DNA of 53,869 nucleotides from Nitrosomonas sp. (GTDB lineage: Bacteria > Pseudomonadota > Gammaproteobacteria > Burkholderiales > Nitrosomonadaceae), in assembly GCA_017984435.1 (NCBI GenBank), contig JAGNZK010000014.1, positions 1 through 53,869 on the forward strand, read 5' to 3'. Made by a program: the position numbers and the translations under genes. Under the pieces are notes generated by a model, which worked only from the letters and a program-made list of their open reading frames with translations, had not been told where the DNA came from and ran no database searches. Positions 1-9,878 of this stretch are shown here, in pieces (position 1 is the stretch's first letter; every line of letters starts with the position of its first letter).

Positions 1-126
1 TATTTTATAACAGCCAGAGACTGCATTCATACCTGGATTACAAAAGCCCAAACCAATATGAAGCAGAAGCAGCAAAATCGATAAAAGCAGCTTAACTGGG
101 GTGTCCGGTTTTACTTGACCAGGTCA
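1..126 (+). mobile_element. 3' end of an IS3-type insertion sequence (partial, cut by window edge)
   Basis: Reading from base 3 to the TAA at 93-95 gives about 30 residues ending in ...YLDYKSPNQYEAE..., which matches the usual C-terminal end of IS3-family OrfB integrases (the HSxLxYxSPxxYE pattern). Directly after the stop lies TGTCCGGTTTTACTTGACC and then AGGTCA, which looks like an IS3-type terminal inverted repeat ending near base 126. The rest of the element lies outside the window, so neither the left end nor the target duplication can be checked. The exact end is an estimate. Confidence 0.7.
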
Positions 127-181
127 ATTGCAATGGTTGTCGTAACCGATAATCTTGTGCAGATTATATTGGAGAGAGTAT

Positions 182-1279
182 ATGACTGAAAAAAAGATTC
201 CAACCGAGAAACAACCCATCATGGTTACTGAAGGTGCCGAAGCCCCTTTTCTGCTTTATTCCGGCGATGATGAAAAAGTACATGTGCGGGTGCTCATCCA
301 CGCTGATTCTCTTTGGTTAACCCAGCGCCTTATGGCCGATTTGTTCCAGACTAGCGCGGACAATATCAACTTACACCTTAAGAATATATTTGCTGAGGGC
401 GAACTGGAGGAATCGGCAACTACCGAGAATTTCTCGGTAGTTCAGAATGAGGGCGGACGGGCTGTCCGGCGCACGCTCAAACACTACAGCCTTGACGCCA
501 TTATTGCCGTTGGCTACCGTGTGAGCTCCAAACGCGCTACCCAGTTTCGTATCTGGGCGACCCAGATCCTCAAAGAATATATGCGTAAAGGCTTTGTGCT
601 GGATGATGAGCGGTTAAAGCAGGGAAAGCGGGTTTTCGGCGAAGATTATTTCCAAGAGTTGCTCGAGCGGGTCCGCTCTATCCGGGCCAGCGAGCGGCGT
701 ATCTATCAGCAAATTACTGACATCTTTGCCGAATGCAGCGTTGATTACGATCCCAAATCAGATATCACACAAAACTTCTATGCCATGGTGCAAAACAAGT
801 TTCACTACGCCATTACCGGTCAGACCGCGGCCGAGATCATTCTGCAGAAGGCTGATCGTACGGCTCCTCACATGGGCTTACTTACTTGGAAAAATGCACC
901 TCATGGCCGTATCCTCACCTCAGATGTAACGATCGCTAAGAACTATTTGACCGAACCGGAAATCAAGCGATTAGAACGTACCATTTCCAGTTTTTTCGAC
1001 TATATCGAAAACATCATTGAAAACCGGCTTCAAATGAGCATGGCTGATATGGCCGAAAGTATAGACAAGTTCCTGAGTTTCAATGAATTCGAGGTGCTGA
1101 CGCACAAAGGCCGTGTCAGCAAGATGCAAGCTGATCAGAAAGCTTTATCAGAATACGCGGAATTCAATCGAACACAGAAGATCGAATCGGATTTTGATCG
1201 AGTGTTGAAAGCAGCCAAAAATCTGGAGAATGGAAATCAGAAATCCAAAAGAACGAAACCTAATTCAGGGGAAAAATGA
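182..1279 (+). CDS. RhuM family protein
   Basis: This 365-residue protein belongs to the RhuM family, first named from Salmonella pathogenicity island 3; its biochemical function is unknown. The N-terminal half (about residues 45-150) has the family's conserved stretch, including WLTQRLMADLF, RTLKHYSLDAIIAVGYR and ATQFRIWA, followed by a helical region and a basic, Lys-rich tail. An earlier ATG at 155 is in frame, but the ATG at 182 is preceded by GGAGAGAG and is preferred. Homologues are often found inside type I restriction loci and genomic islands. Here the gene sits between an IS end and a convergent Fic gene only 1 bp away. The family call is firm and any function is open. Confidence 0.85.
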   Translation: MTEKKIPTEKQPIMVTEGAEAPFLLYSGDDEKVHVRVLIHADSLWLTQRLMADLFQTSADNINLHLKNIFAEGELEESATTENFSVVQNEGGRAVRRTLKHYSLDAIIAVGYRVSSKRATQFRIWATQILKEYMRKGFVLDDERLKQGKRVFGEDYFQELLERVRSIRASERRIYQQITDIFAECSVDYDPKSDITQNFYAMVQNKFHYAITGQTAAEIILQKADRTAPHMGLLTWKNAPHGRILTSDVTIAKNYLTEPEIKRLERTISSFFDYIENIIENRLQMSMADMAESIDKFLSFNEFEVLTHKGRVSKMQADQKALSEYAEFNRTQKIESDFDRVLKAAKNLENGNQKSKRTKPNSGEK

Positions 1280-1280
1280 T

Positions 1281-2387
1281 TTATGTATAGGATGTTACAG
1301 CATTGTCATCCCGTGTCAATAACTGCATCAATTTGGGATGAATGAACAGCTTTTCCCGTCCCACGGCTCTTTCCTCCAGCACGCCGATGTCTACCAGTTG
1401 CTTGAGATAGCGCGAGGCGGCCTGACGTCCGGCGATGTTTTTTTCGACCAGGTTTTGAATCCGGCAGTAAGGCAAATCGAAAATCAGATCGACCAGTTCG
1501 CGGCTGTAAATTTTTGGTGCCGCTTGTTTTACATGGTCAATCGTTAACCCTGACAAGCTGCGGATTGCGGCGATCTTGGCGGTGGTCCAGCGTGCCGTGT
1601 CTTCGATGCCTTGCAACAAATAGACAATCCACGGTTCCCATGCCTGATTGCGCGTGACATCCAGGAGCAGGCGGTAATACTCGGCTTTGTTTTTAATGAT
1701 GTAGCGGCTCAGATACAAAATCGGCAGCGTCAGCAAGTCTTCCTGGATCAGAAACAGGCTATTCAGCACGCGCCCGGTGCGGCCATTGCCGTCGGTGAAC
1801 GGGTGAATCGCCTCGAATTGGTAATGCCCGGCTGCCATGCGGATTAGCGGGTCGACAGCGCGCGCTTCGTGCAAGTAACGTTCCCAGTTGGCTAATTGGG
1901 TGCGCAGGAGATCTTCCCCAACAGGCGGCGTATAGATCACTTCGCCGGTCGCTTGATTGGCGAGTGCTGTTCCGGGTACCCGCCGCACTTGCATGTCCGT
2001 GCCCTTGATGCGTGTACATACTTGTTCCGCCGTGCGGGTGTTCAGCGGATGCTGCTTTAATGCTTGAAATCCTTCCAGCAGTGCATTGCTATAGCGCAGG
2101 GCTTCGCGTGTCGCTGGGTCGGCATACTCGTTTGCGCTTTGAAACTGAAACAGCCGGTCGGTTGTTGTAACGATATTTTCGATTTCCGAGCTGGCTTGGG
2201 CTTCAAGCAGCGGCAGGACATTGATCAAAACACCCTGATTGGGAATGAGTTCAGCAACCTGTTTGAGTTCTGCCAGCGCCGTCCGGGCGGCGATACATTG
2301 CTTGAGTACCTTGCGTGTTTCTAGCTCGGCTACGGGGGGCAGCAGCGGTAAGTCGTTGTAAGGTTGATCCGGACGCCAAGCAGTCAT
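1281..2387 (-). CDS. Fic domain protein (probable AMP transferase) with C-terminal winged helix
   Basis: This is a 368-residue Fic protein. The catalytic motif [12 protein letters not shown] at residues 195-206 is complete, with the catalytic His and the phosphate-binding Asn/Gly/Arg residues. Residues 66-71 (SSEIEN) match the class II inhibitory helix pattern S/TxxxE-G/N, so the enzyme is probably auto-inhibited by its own N-terminal helix. The last 90 residues look like a winged helix-turn-helix, typical of the common Fic/DUF4172-like architecture. Fic enzymes of this type usually transfer AMP to a hydroxyl of a target protein; the target here is unknown. The gene is convergent with the RhuM gene, and its promoter region carries five copies of an RCGACA motif that could be its own operator. 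Confidence 0.9.
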   Translation of the reverse strand: MTAWRPDQPYNDLPLLPPVAELETRKVLKQCIAARTALAELKQVAELIPNQGVLINVLPLLEAQASSEIENIVTTTDRLFQFQSANEYADPATREALRYSNALLEGFQALKQHPLNTRTAEQVCTRIKGTDMQVRRVPGTALANQATGEVIYTPPVGEDLLRTQLANWERYLHEARAVDPLIRMAAGHYQFEAIHPFTDGNGRTGRVLNSLFLIQEDLLTLPILYLSRYIIKNKAEYYRLLLDVTRNQAWEPWIVYLLQGIEDTARWTTAKIAAIRSLSGLTIDHVKQAAPKIYSRELVDLIFDLPYCRIQNLVEKNIAGRQAASRYLKQLVDIGVLEERAVGREKLFIHPKLMQLLTRDDNAVTSYT

Positions 2388-2404
2388 GGTTTAATTTTTG
2401 CATT

Positions 2405-2486
2405 TTTGCGACACGTTGTTAGTTTATGTCGTCCACAGCGACAGGTCAATTAAATATGTCGCAAATTTCCATTTTTTACGACATAT
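2405..2486. promoter_or_regulatory. Cluster of RCGACA/TGTCGY motifs upstream of the Fic gene
   Basis: Five copies of RCGACA, on either strand, lie within 80 bp at 2408-2413, 2427-2432, 2438-2443, 2457-2462 and 2478-2483. The last two form an inverted repeat with perfect 8-bp arms (ATATGTCG at 2454-2461 and CGACATAT at 2479-2486). The cluster fills the gap between the Fic start and the end of ychF, so it is a candidate operator for the Fic gene. The regulator is unknown; the winged-helix end of the Fic protein itself is one possibility (inference). Confidence 0.4.
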
Positions 2487-2489
2487 CGA

Positions 2490-3581
2490 TCAAACGTTGA
2501 AGCGGAAATGCATCACATCGCCGTCCTTGACGATGTATTCCTTGCCTTCAAGGCGCATTTTGCCGGCTTCTTTGGCACCTTGCTCGCCGTTGTAGGTTAT
2601 GAAATCGTCATAGCTGATCACTTCGGCGCGGATGAAACCCTTTTCAAAATCAGTATGAATAACACCGGCTGCTTGCGGTGCAGTGTCGCCTTTGTGGATC
2701 GTCCAGGCGCGGACTTCTTTGACACCGGCAGTGAAGTAGGTTTGCAGTCCGAGCAGTTCATAGCCCGCGCGCACCAGGCGATTGAGGCCGGGTTCTTCGA
2801 GATTCAAATCGGCTAAAAATATTTTCTTGTCTTCGTCGGACAGTTCCGCGATTTCCGCTTCGAGCGCTGCGCATATTGCCACTACCGGCGCACCTTCACT
2901 CGCTGCGTATTCTTTCACCCGCGTTAATAATGGATTATTTTCAAAACCATGATCATTCACATTAGCAACATAGATAGCCGGTTTCGCAGTTAATAAACAA
3001 AGCGGCTGCAACAATTGCTTTTGTTCCTTGTCCAGAACCAGTGTTCTGGCTGGGTTGCCTCGATCAAGATGTGCTTGCGCCATTTCCAACAAAGCACAAA
3101 ATTTAATGGCGTCCTTATTGCCCGACTTGGCTACCTTGGACTCACGCAACAGTGTTTTTTCTATGGTGGCCAAATCCGCCAGAGACAATTCAGTTTGAAT
3201 CACTTCGATATCCGATATGGGATCCACCTTGCCGGCGACATGGACCACATTATCATCCTCAAAGCAGCGCACCATATTGACGATGCCATCTGTTTCACGA
3301 ATATTGGCAAGAAACTTGTTGCCAAGACCTTCCCCTTTGGATGCACCGGCCACTAATCCGGCAATATCGACAAATTCAACGATAGCCGGTTGTATTTTCT
3401 GCGGTTTGACGATTTCACTGAGTTTTTGCAAACGAGGATCCGGCACTTCAACAATACCGATATTAGGATCTATCGTACAAAAAGGATAGTTTTCCGCGGC
3501 AATCCCTGCTTTGGTTAATGCATTAAATAATGTGGATTTACCGACATTGGGCAGCCCCACGATTCCGCATTTCAAACTCAT
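2490..3581 (-). CDS. ychF: Redox-regulated ATPase YchF (Obg-family P-loop protein)
   Basis: YchF is a cytoplasmic ribosome-associated P-loop protein of the Obg group that prefers ATP over GTP and takes part in translation and stress responses. The P-loop [11 protein letters not shown] lies at the N terminus (about residues 8-18), followed by the switch regions NYPFCTID and DIAGLV, a coiled-coil insertion and the C-terminal TGS domain. The usual NKxD base-specificity motif is replaced by NVND, as in the family, which fits ATP use. The frame could start 18 codons earlier, but the ATG at 3581 gives the standard N terminus MSLKCGIVG and the normal length of 363 residues. It lies downstream of pth on the same strand. 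Confidence 0.97.
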   Translation of the reverse strand: MSLKCGIVGLPNVGKSTLFNALTKAGIAAENYPFCTIDPNIGIVEVPDPRLQKLSEIVKPQKIQPAIVEFVDIAGLVAGASKGEGLGNKFLANIRETDGIVNMVRCFEDDNVVHVAGKVDPISDIEVIQTELSLADLATIEKTLLRESKVAKSGNKDAIKFCALLEMAQAHLDRGNPARTLVLDKEQKQLLQPLCLLTAKPAIYVANVNDHGFENNPLLTRVKEYAASEGAPVVAICAALEAEIAELSDEDKKIFLADLNLEEPGLNRLVRAGYELLGLQTYFTAGVKEVRAWTIHKGDTAPQAAGVIHTDFEKGFIRAEVISYDDFITYNGEQGAKEAGKMRLEGKEYIVKDGDVMHFRFNV

Positions 3582-3659
3582 GACCTGATTCTCATTAAAA
3601 TTGTTTAAACAACAAGGGGAGGAAACTTCCGGCACTAATAATACACAACAATATGATTC

Positions 3660-4229
3660 TTATACTTTGGTGTGCAATTTTAACATGGCTGCCTCACAAG
3701 CATCCTGGGCCAGGAGCGGCCAAACTTCCAGGCTTCTTTCAATAGCTTCATCAACGAGTTGCGCTTCTTCCTTCCTTGGTGGATGTAATACATAGCTAAC
3801 CACAGCATCACGATCGCCCGGATGACCTACACCGATTCGCAACCGCCAAAAATCCTGCGTACCCAATTTTGCCGCAATATCTTTGAGGCCATTATGACCA
3901 CCCAAACCACCACCCTTTTTTAATTTGGCGCTACCTGGCGGCAGATCCAACTCATCATGGATAACGATCATTTCGTCAGTTTGTATTTTATAGAACTGAC
4001 ACAATGCGACGACAGAACGCCCGCTGGCGTTCATGTAGGTTTGCGGCTCCAGTAGCCACAGATCAGTATCTTTCTGACGACTATGTGCGCACAGCCCATG
4101 AAATCGTATTTCCGGCTTTAGCGTGATACGTAGCATTTCAGCTAATCGATCGACCCATTGGAAACCGGCGTTATGACGTGTACCGGCATATTCTTTGCCT
4201 GGGTTACCCAATCCGACAATAAGCTTCAT
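3660..4229 (-). CDS. pth: Peptidyl-tRNA hydrolase
   Basis: Pth releases tRNA from peptidyl-tRNA that drops off the ribosome, by hydrolysing the ester bond. The 189-residue protein has the standard motifs: MKLIVGLGNPGKEY at the start, TRHNAGF containing the catalytic His near residue 20, the MNxSG region, and VIHDELDLPPG with the conserved Asp. Its length is normal for the family. It sits between rplY and ychF on the minus strand, an order conserved in many betaproteobacteria, but a hairpin terminator separates it from rplY, so it may be only partly co-transcribed. Confidence 0.97.
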   Translation of the reverse strand: MKLIVGLGNPGKEYAGTRHNAGFQWVDRLAEMLRITLKPEIRFHGLCAHSRQKDTDLWLLEPQTYMNASGRSVVALCQFYKIQTDEMIVIHDELDLPPGSAKLKKGGGLGGHNGLKDIAAKLGTQDFWRLRIGVGHPGDRDAVVSYVLHPPRKEEAQLVDEAIERSLEVWPLLAQDACEAAMLKLHTKV

Positions 4230-4260
4230 GCGATGCGATAAGGCTGTTTATGAGGTAGAT

Positions 4261-4305
4261 CAAAAAATTAAATCTGCTGGCATTTGTTAATGCTCAGCAG
4301 ATTTA
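4261..4305 (-). terminator. Rho-independent terminator after rplY
   Basis: On the minus strand an 11-bp perfect stem (TAAATCTGCTG at one side, CAGCAGATTTA at the other, 4269-4305) with a second inner pairing is followed by ATTTTTTG. This is a good intrinsic terminator shape for rplY. It lies just upstream of pth, so it may attenuate read-through into pth. Confidence 0.7.
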
Positions 4306-4337
4306 TCAGGTTTTTAGAACAATTAACTATTATTTTC

Positions 4338-4967
4338 TTATCCGGCAGCTTTTTTCTCTGCGCCCGCTTCCTCACCGGAAGCTTCATCAGAGAGTGCTGA
4401 ACGTGGAATGACAATCGCCGCGACCGATGAATTATCGCCTTTGGTCAATGCAACAACTTCTACGCCTGCGGGCAATACCAGATCACTTAAGTGGAGTGAG
4501 TGTCCTGCGGTTAATTCGGCTAAATCCACGGAAATGAATTCAGGCAAATCTGCCGGCAGACAACTGATATCCACTTCGGTCAAAATATGGGTCACAATCC
4601 CACCAGAGGTTTTTACACCAGGTGAAATTTCTGCATTGATAAAGTGCAATGGAACTTTCATGTGTATTTTCTTGTTCTTGTCAACGCGCTGAAAATCCAC
4701 ATGCAATACTTGCTGCTTAAAGGGGTGCATTTGTATATCGCGCAACAGTACCTGTTCTACTTTTCCTTCAACACTTAAAGACAGAATAGACGCATGGAAA
4801 GCTTCCAATTTGAGTTTGTGGAACAGATTATTATGATCCATCTCAATGGATTGCGCTTCATGATCACCGCCATAAATGATTGCTGGTACTTTACCAGAAC
4901 CACGCAGGCGGCGGCTCGCACCCTTTCCCTGCAGTGTGCGCTTGTCGGCACTGATTTCTATTTTCAT
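4338..4967 (-). CDS. rplY: 50S ribosomal protein bL25 (Ctc/TL5 type)
   Basis: This 209-residue protein is the long, two-domain form of bL25, which binds 5S rRNA in the large subunit. The N-terminal L25 domain (about residues 1-95) contains the GKGASRRLR and VPAIIYGG patterns. It is followed by the Ctc/TL5 C-terminal beta domain (about 100-190) and a charged, Ala/Glu-rich tail. A GGAG ribosome-binding site stands 8 bases before the ATG. The gene follows prs on the same strand, a pairing common in proteobacteria. Confidence 0.96.
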   Translation of the reverse strand: MKIEISADKRTLQGKGASRRLRGSGKVPAIIYGGDHEAQSIEMDHNNLFHKLKLEAFHASILSLSVEGKVEQVLLRDIQMHPFKQQVLHVDFQRVDKNKKIHMKVPLHFINAEISPGVKTSGGIVTHILTEVDISCLPADLPEFISVDLAELTAGHSLHLSDLVLPAGVEVVALTKGDNSSVAAIVIPRSALSDEASGEEAGAEKKAAG

Positions 4968-5032
4968 CGTTACTACTCCATAATTGTGATTTGTTCGCGA
5001 CCAAACAAACCGGTTAATAAAAACGGTTCAAT

Positions 5033-5983
5033 TTATTCCATAAATAATGAACTTAATGAACTTTCATTACTGATGCGCAGCATGGTTTCTGCCAGCAGAT
5101 TGGCGATACTGAGCTGACAAATACGATCACAAGCCAACGCATCTTCACGCAAAGGTATTGTATCGGTGACCACCAACTTATCCAGTGCCGAGTTTTGTAT
5201 ACGTTCCACTGCATTGCCTGATAATACCGCGTGCGTGGAGTAAGCCAGCACTGATTTTGCACCGCGTTGCTTTAATGCGTTTGCTGCTTCACACAATGTG
5301 TTGGCGGTATCCACCAAGTCGTCAATAATGACACATGTGCGATCCTTAACTTCACCGATGATGTTCATTACTTTTGCCTCATTGGGTTTGGGGCGCCGTT
5401 TGTCGATTATTGCCAGATCACATTCCAAGCGCTTGGCCAAATGTCGGGCGCGTACCACACCGCCAACATCGGGCGACACTACCATCAGATTCTGGTAATT
5501 ATGCTTCCAGATATCTCCCAGCAGGATGGGCATGCCATAAATATTATCAACAGGAATATCAAAAAAACCCTGAATTTGGTCTGAGTGCAAATCCATGGTC
5601 AGCAATCGGTCAATGCCAACGGTCGTCAACATATTGGCAACGACCTTGGCTGTGATCGGCACACGCACTGAACGCGGTCTTCTATCCTGACGTGCATAGC
5701 CGAAATAGGGAATTGCGGCAGTGATGCGACCAGCAGAGGCACGTTTCAGAGCATCCACCATAACCAGTATTTCCATCAGACTGTCATTGGTCGGCGCGCA
5801 AGTGGATTGCAATACAAAAACATCCTTCCCTCGCACATTTTCAAGAATTTCCACCATGATCTCGCCGTCACTGAAGCGCCCAACGGTAGCACGCCCGAGA
5901 TGGATATTCAGATGCTTGACAGCATCCTGGGCCAATTTAGGATTGGCGGTACCGGTAAAAACCATCAAACTGTCATAAGACAT
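5033..5983 (-). CDS. prs: Ribose-phosphate pyrophosphokinase (PRPP synthetase)
   Basis: Prs makes 5-phosphoribosyl 1-diphosphate from ribose 5-phosphate and ATP, for nucleotide, His, Trp and NAD synthesis. The 316-residue length is standard for class I enzymes. Visible signatures are [10 protein letters not shown] near residue 38, [12 protein letters not shown] in the ATP-binding flexible loop, [11 protein letters not shown], and the PRPP loop [13 protein letters not shown] (the family usually has DTAGT). No strong ribosome-binding site is seen ahead of the ATG. The order prs-rplY-pth-ychF with tRNA-Gln and ispE upstream matches many betaproteobacteria. Confidence 0.97.
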   Translation of the reverse strand: MSYDSLMVFTGTANPKLAQDAVKHLNIHLGRATVGRFSDGEIMVEILENVRGKDVFVLQSTCAPTNDSLMEILVMVDALKRASAGRITAAIPYFGYARQDRRPRSVRVPITAKVVANMLTTVGIDRLLTMDLHSDQIQGFFDIPVDNIYGMPILLGDIWKHNYQNLMVVSPDVGGVVRARHLAKRLECDLAIIDKRRPKPNEAKVMNIIGEVKDRTCVIIDDLVDTANTLCEAANALKQRGAKSVLAYSTHAVLSGNAVERIQNSALDKLVVTDTIPLREDALACDRICQLSIANLLAETMLRISNESSLSSLFME

Positions 5984-6142
5984 GTTATTTCTTTAAGATA
6001 ATCAGTTTGAAAAAGGAGCACAAAGACTCCTGTTAAAACGAATCACTTTCAGCAATTCGCAGCCTAACCTAACTTCTACTTATCTATTACTTAATCAGGA
6101 TTAATGGAACACGTTCATGCAGGGGCTTGGTGAACCAGAAAC

Positions 6143-6217
6143 TGGCTGGGGAGGTAGGGATCGAACCTACGAATGCCGGAATCAAAATCCGGTGCCTTAC
6201 CACTTGGCGACTCCCCA
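6143..6217 (-). tRNA. tRNA-Gln (anticodon TTG)
   Basis: Read on the minus strand, this 75-nt sequence folds as a complete tRNA. The acceptor stem TGGGGAG pairs with CTCCCCA, the anticodon stem CCGGA/TCCGG holds the loop TTTTGAT with anticodon TTG, the T arm contains GGTTCGATCC, and the 3' CCA is encoded. It lies between ispE and prs, the usual betaproteobacterial position for tRNA-Gln. Confidence 0.97.
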
Positions 6218-6223
6218 AAATCT

Positions 6224-7063
6224 TTATTCCATTGACTTGTGCATCGGATGGTCATCCAGTCCTTTTGCCACAAAACCTTTCATGTCATCAGGAATTTGCT
6301 CAAATGCGGTCCTTGCTGCCGACTCTGTTGCAAATTCAGCAAATACACAAGCACCCGAACCGCTCATTGCCGCTATTGTAGTATTTTCTAACCGCTTTAG
6401 CCACTCCAAACATCGCGCTACTTCAGGATATAACCGGCAAACGACCAATTCCAGATCATTATGACCTTGCCACACGGAAAAGGGCGGTATTTTGATGGGT
6501 AATGTGTTGCGTGTCAATTCCTTACTCGCAAAAATCTCCGCCGTTGGTACCTGTACCGATGGCACAAGTACCAAATACCAAGCTGCCGGTAGCTCAATAG
6601 CTACCAGCTTTTCACCCACTCCTTCGGCAAAAGCATTTTGTCCAAAAATAAATACAGGAACATCCGCGCCAAGCAGAAGCCCTAATTCAAGTAATTGCTC
6701 CCTATTCAAATTCACTTCCCATAAGTGATTAAGCGCCAGCAAAGTGGTTGCTGCATCGGAACTCCCTCCCCCCAGTCCTCCACCCATTGGAATCTGTTTC
6801 TGTAGAAAAATATCAACGCCCTGCGCAGTCCCCGTTTTCTGCTTGAGCAGCTTGGCAGCGCGAACACACAAGTTCTTTTCTTCCAGCACACCTGCAATAG
6901 GATTATGCAATTTGATCGCACCATCCGTCCGCAATTTAAAACTTAGTTGATCAGAGAAATCCACAAAACGGAAAACTGTCTGCAGTAAATGATAACCATC
7001 CTGTCTGCGGCCTACGACATGCAAAAACAGATTCAATTTAGCCGGAGCAGGAAATGTAAACAT
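6224..7063 (-). CDS. ispE: 4-diphosphocytidyl-2-C-methyl-D-erythritol kinase
   Basis: IspE phosphorylates the 2-hydroxyl of CDP-methylerythritol with ATP, the fourth step of the MEP isoprenoid pathway. The 279-residue protein starts with the family pattern PAPAKLNLFLHV, where the Lys is catalytic. It carries the GHMP-kinase ATP-binding loop PMGGGLGGGSSDA near residues 92-104 and the C-terminal MSGSGACVF motif. The downstream tRNA-Gln begins 6 bp after its stop. lolB lies upstream on the same strand, a frequent lolB-ispE operon. Confidence 0.97.
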   Translation of the reverse strand: MFTFPAPAKLNLFLHVVGRRQDGYHLLQTVFRFVDFSDQLSFKLRTDGAIKLHNPIAGVLEEKNLCVRAAKLLKQKTGTAQGVDIFLQKQIPMGGGLGGGSSDAATTLLALNHLWEVNLNREQLLELGLLLGADVPVFIFGQNAFAEGVGEKLVAIELPAAWYLVLVPSVQVPTAEIFASKELTRNTLPIKIPPFSVWQGHNDLELVVCRLYPEVARCLEWLKRLENTTIAAMSGSGACVFAEFATESAARTAFEQIPDDMKGFVAKGLDDHPMHKSME

Positions 7064-7116
7064 GAATAAAAGATAGATAAAAGAATTAAATGGTTATGGC
7101 TTGAGCGAGAAATAAT

Positions 7117-7776
7117 TTATTCGATTTTCCAATCATCGACTACCAATCTGATTCTCAAATTTGTATATGTTAAGTCCACTACTTTGGGGAGAGGGATTTG
7201 ATTTAACTGTGCAGGCGCGTAACTACTATAATGGATTTTCCAGCCATCTTGCCGGATTGCGACAACCTGATCTTTGTTATCCAGATCCTTCTCCGCTGCG
7301 GTCGCAGGAAAGTGCGTGCCTTGAATCCAATATTGCAAGCCATTGAGAGGTAAGCGCCATCCCAGAACTTCCTCTGTCAGGCTTTCTACATCACTCGCAT
7401 AAAAAGCCTCAAGTTTCGAGTTAATCAAGCGCACACCTTCCTGATCTTTTGTTATTTCTGCCACTGCTTGACCTAGGGGTGTAAATAGCAGGATTTCATC
7501 ACTGATTGCCAAATGCTGCCAACGGAAACTGCCGGAAAGACGCTGATTCTGATCTTGAATGGATATTCTACCCAGTAGATTAAAATCAGCTGCTGGCGGA
7601 ATAACTTGAGCACTTGCAACAGGCTCGATAAAGATGGTTTTAACAGTCGTATTCGCTGTCGTTTGCTGCGTTGTGATACAACCTGAGATCAGTGGAAAAA
7701 TAAAAATACAATAAATTAGAATTCCAGAATTAATGTCCCGCAGATTAATTCTGAACCAGATCAAATATTGATTCAT
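7117..7776 (-). CDS. lolB: Outer-membrane lipoprotein LolB
   Basis: LolB receives lipoproteins from the periplasmic carrier LolA and inserts them into the inner leaflet of the outer membrane. The 219-residue protein has a hydrophobic signal segment followed by the lipobox LISGC, placing the acylated Cys near residue 33. The mature part contains the family features GRISIQDQNQRLSGSFRWQ and the LPLNGLQYWIQG region. The signal has an unusually long N-terminal extension of about 18 residues before the hydrophobic core, so a downstream start is possible. The position before ispE supports the call. Confidence 0.88.
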   Translation of the reverse strand: MNQYLIWFRINLRDINSGILIYCIFIFPLISGCITTQQTTANTTVKTIFIEPVASAQVIPPAADFNLLGRISIQDQNQRLSGSFRWQHLAISDEILLFTPLGQAVAEITKDQEGVRLINSKLEAFYASDVESLTEEVLGWRLPLNGLQYWIQGTHFPATAAEKDLDNKDQVVAIRQDGWKIHYSSYAPAQLNQIPLPKVVDLTYTNLRIRLVVDDWKIE

Positions 7777-7815
7777 AAGTAGCCGGTGAGCTTTGCGCGA
7801 AGAGTAAGCTAACTT

Positions 7816-8094
7816 CTAATTATTCAGTCCCTTATTGGAATGTTGATAATCAGGCAACACAATATTCAATTCCAGTGTCTCTTGATTCTCATCTTGTTCA
7901 AAGTTAACGGATATCGCATCCTGATCAACATTGACGTACTTGCGGATAACTTCCAATAGTTCTTTTTGCAGTTGTGGTAAGTAGGAAGGCTGGTTGCGAT
8001 AACTACGCTCATGTGCGACAAGAATTTGTAATCGTTCTTTAGCAACCGATGCAGTTTTAGGTTTAGATGATCTAAAATAATCCAGTAAGCTCAT
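7816..8094 (-). CDS. minE: Cell division topological specificity factor MinE
   Basis: MinE stimulates the MinD ATPase and drives pole-to-pole oscillation so that MinCD blocks FtsZ rings only near the poles. The protein has 92 residues. Its N-terminal region [20 protein letters not shown] and the following [12 protein letters not shown] are the membrane-targeting and anti-MinCD segments of the family. The C-terminal half is the dimerisation domain. Its ATG overlaps the minD stop by 4 bp, so the two are translationally coupled. Confidence 0.96.
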   Translation of the reverse strand: MSLLDYFRSSKPKTASVAKERLQILVAHERSYRNQPSYLPQLQKELLEVIRKYVNVDQDAISVNFEQDENQETLELNIVLPDYQHSNKGLNN

Positions 8095-8903
8095 TTTCTT
8101 CCTCCGAAAAGTCGCCTGAAGAACCCTTGTTTGCTGTCAATGAATCGATGTGGCCGCTCTTCTCCTAAATATCGCGCAATAACATCGGCATAAGCTTGAC
8201 CTGCTTCGCTCTTTTCATCCAGAATGACGGGTATGCCGGCATTAGACGCAGACAACACTGATTTTGATTCAGGAATGATACCTAACAAATGCAATGATAG
8301 GATTTCTTGAACATCCTCAAGACTTAGCATTTCACCCAACCTGACTCGGTCGGGATCGTACCGAGTCAGTAACAAGTATTCTTTGATCGGTTCTTCATTT
8401 CTTTCAGCACGTCGCGATTTGCTGGACAAGATACCCAGCATGCGATCGGAATCCCTAACCGAAGAAATTTCGGGATTGGTAACGACAAAGGCATCATCCG
8501 CAAAATACAGAGCCAAATTGGCGCCTTTCTCAATACCGGCGGGAGAATCGCAAACAATATATTGAAATTCCTTGGACAACTCATCTAAGACTTTACCGAC
8601 TCCTTCTTGTGTCAACGCATCCTTATCACGCGTTTGAGAAGCCGGCAAAATATACAGCAAGTTACAGTTTTTATCACGAATGAGCGCTTGATTGATACTG
8701 GCCTCACCATTGATAACATTGATAAAATCGTACACAACCCGGCGCTCGCAACCCAAAATCAAATCCAGATTACGCAAACCTACGTCAAAATCGATCACAA
8801 CTGTCTTGTGACCCGCTTTTGCCAGCCCCATGGCAATCGCTGCGCTTGTTGTTGTTTTACCAACGCCACCTTTGCCTGATGTCACGACTATAATTCTTGC
8901 CAA
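8091..8903 (-). CDS. minD: Septum site-determining ATPase MinD
   Basis: MinD is a deviant Walker ATPase that dimerises with ATP on the inner membrane, recruits MinC, and is released by MinE. The 270-residue protein starts with the deviant P-loop [11 protein letters not shown], with the signature first Lys, at residues 9-19. It has the switch sequence [22 protein letters not shown] in Walker B, and an amphipathic C-terminal membrane helix, [11 protein letters not shown]. It is the middle gene of minC-minD-minE on the minus strand, 24 bp after minC and overlapping minE. Confidence 0.98.
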   Translation of the reverse strand: MARIIVVTSGKGGVGKTTTSAAIAMGLAKAGHKTVVIDFDVGLRNLDLILGCERRVVYDFINVINGEASINQALIRDKNCNLLYILPASQTRDKDALTQEGVGKVLDELSKEFQYIVCDSPAGIEKGANLALYFADDAFVVTNPEISSVRDSDRMLGILSSKSRRAERNEEPIKEYLLLTRYDPDRVRLGEMLSLEDVQEILSLHLLGIIPESKSVLSASNAGIPVILDEKSEAGQAYADVIARYLGEERPHRFIDSKQGFFRRLFGGRK

Positions 8904-8927
8904 TTGAGCCTCCTTTGCTATTTGGTC

Positions 8928-9698
8928 TTAAGCAATCTCTTTAATGATCAACGCATGATTCTGCAAATATATTTGTACCGGATTTTTGTATGTTTGCTTG
9001 TTTAAGTCTTCGCTGGTTTTATAATCGCCTGCGATTGAAATAAGCTCAGCTTGCAAATCAAAGCAAAATATCCTGGCTGCTGTGTTGCCATGCACACCCG
9101 CCAAGGCCCGCCCTCTCAATGTATTATAGACATGTATGTTGCCTTCAGCCATTATTTCGGCACCGGCGCTCACCTGAGACATAATGATCAAATCGCCGGA
9201 TGCATAAATACGTTGTCCTGATCGAATCGGTTGAGTGACCAGTGTTGATGTTACAGCAACCGGTGGAATAGCAGCAGGATTCACAGATTCCTTAGCAACC
9301 GGTACTACTTCCGGCTGTGCGGAAGATTGTGGGAGGATCTCGTGTTTTTGTGCTTCGCCGATGCTGATAGAACCGCCTTGTTCGCGTACGGTGTCTATCG
9401 GAATTGATAATGCACGTGCTTGTTTATTTTGTTGCTCATTACCGCCGCGAATGCCTACCGGGAAAAAACCTATTCTACGCAATACCTGTACTATCTGAAC
9501 AAAATCCAGATCCTGGTTTTGCTTGTTTAATTCACGCAAATCAATAATCAACGGAGAATCTTTAAAAAACTCGGGAGCCAAACCAATCTTTTCCTGCAAT
9601 GCTTCTTCAATTGCGGCTATATCATTATTAAAAAGAATCAAAATAGGTGCAAAAAAAGTACTGCTTTTGAATTCAAGTACTGGTGAAGTGTTAAGCAT
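8928..9698 (-). CDS. minC: Septum site-determining inhibitor MinC
   Basis: MinC destabilises FtsZ polymers at positions set by MinD. The N-terminal domain (about residues 1-105) is followed by a Pro/Ala/Val-rich linker and the C-terminal beta-helix domain. That domain has the pattern RSGQRIYASGDLIIMSQVSAGAEI and the GRALAG repeat that binds MinD. I chose the ATG at 9698, which gives MLNTSPVLEFK; an in-frame TTG at 9716 adds six residues, and neither has a strong ribosome-binding site. It is the first gene of the min operon. The min genes lie inside an otherwise conserved TPR-lolB-ispE neighbourhood. Confidence 0.95.
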   Translation of the reverse strand: MLNTSPVLEFKSSTFFAPILILFNNDIAAIEEALQEKIGLAPEFFKDSPLIIDLRELNKQNQDLDFVQIVQVLRRIGFFPVGIRGGNEQQNKQARALSIPIDTVREQGGSISIGEAQKHEILPQSSAQPEVVPVAKESVNPAAIPPVAVTSTLVTQPIRSGQRIYASGDLIIMSQVSAGAEIMAEGNIHVYNTLRGRALAGVHGNTAARIFCFDLQAELISIAGDYKTSEDLNKQTYKNPVQIYLQNHALIIKEIA

Positions 9699-9878
9699 TT
9701 TTGAAGATTCGATCAATTGCCGTAAGGAGTTTGTTAATAGGTTGACAGTATTTATGTCAATTGTACTGCCAAGTCATACTTATTGCATTAAATCTGCAGG
9801 TTGGTTTAAGCACTTCTAAAAATCCAAATTTTGTCACAACGCTTCAAAAGACGGAAGTTGTCGAATCCAAAGATAAAA

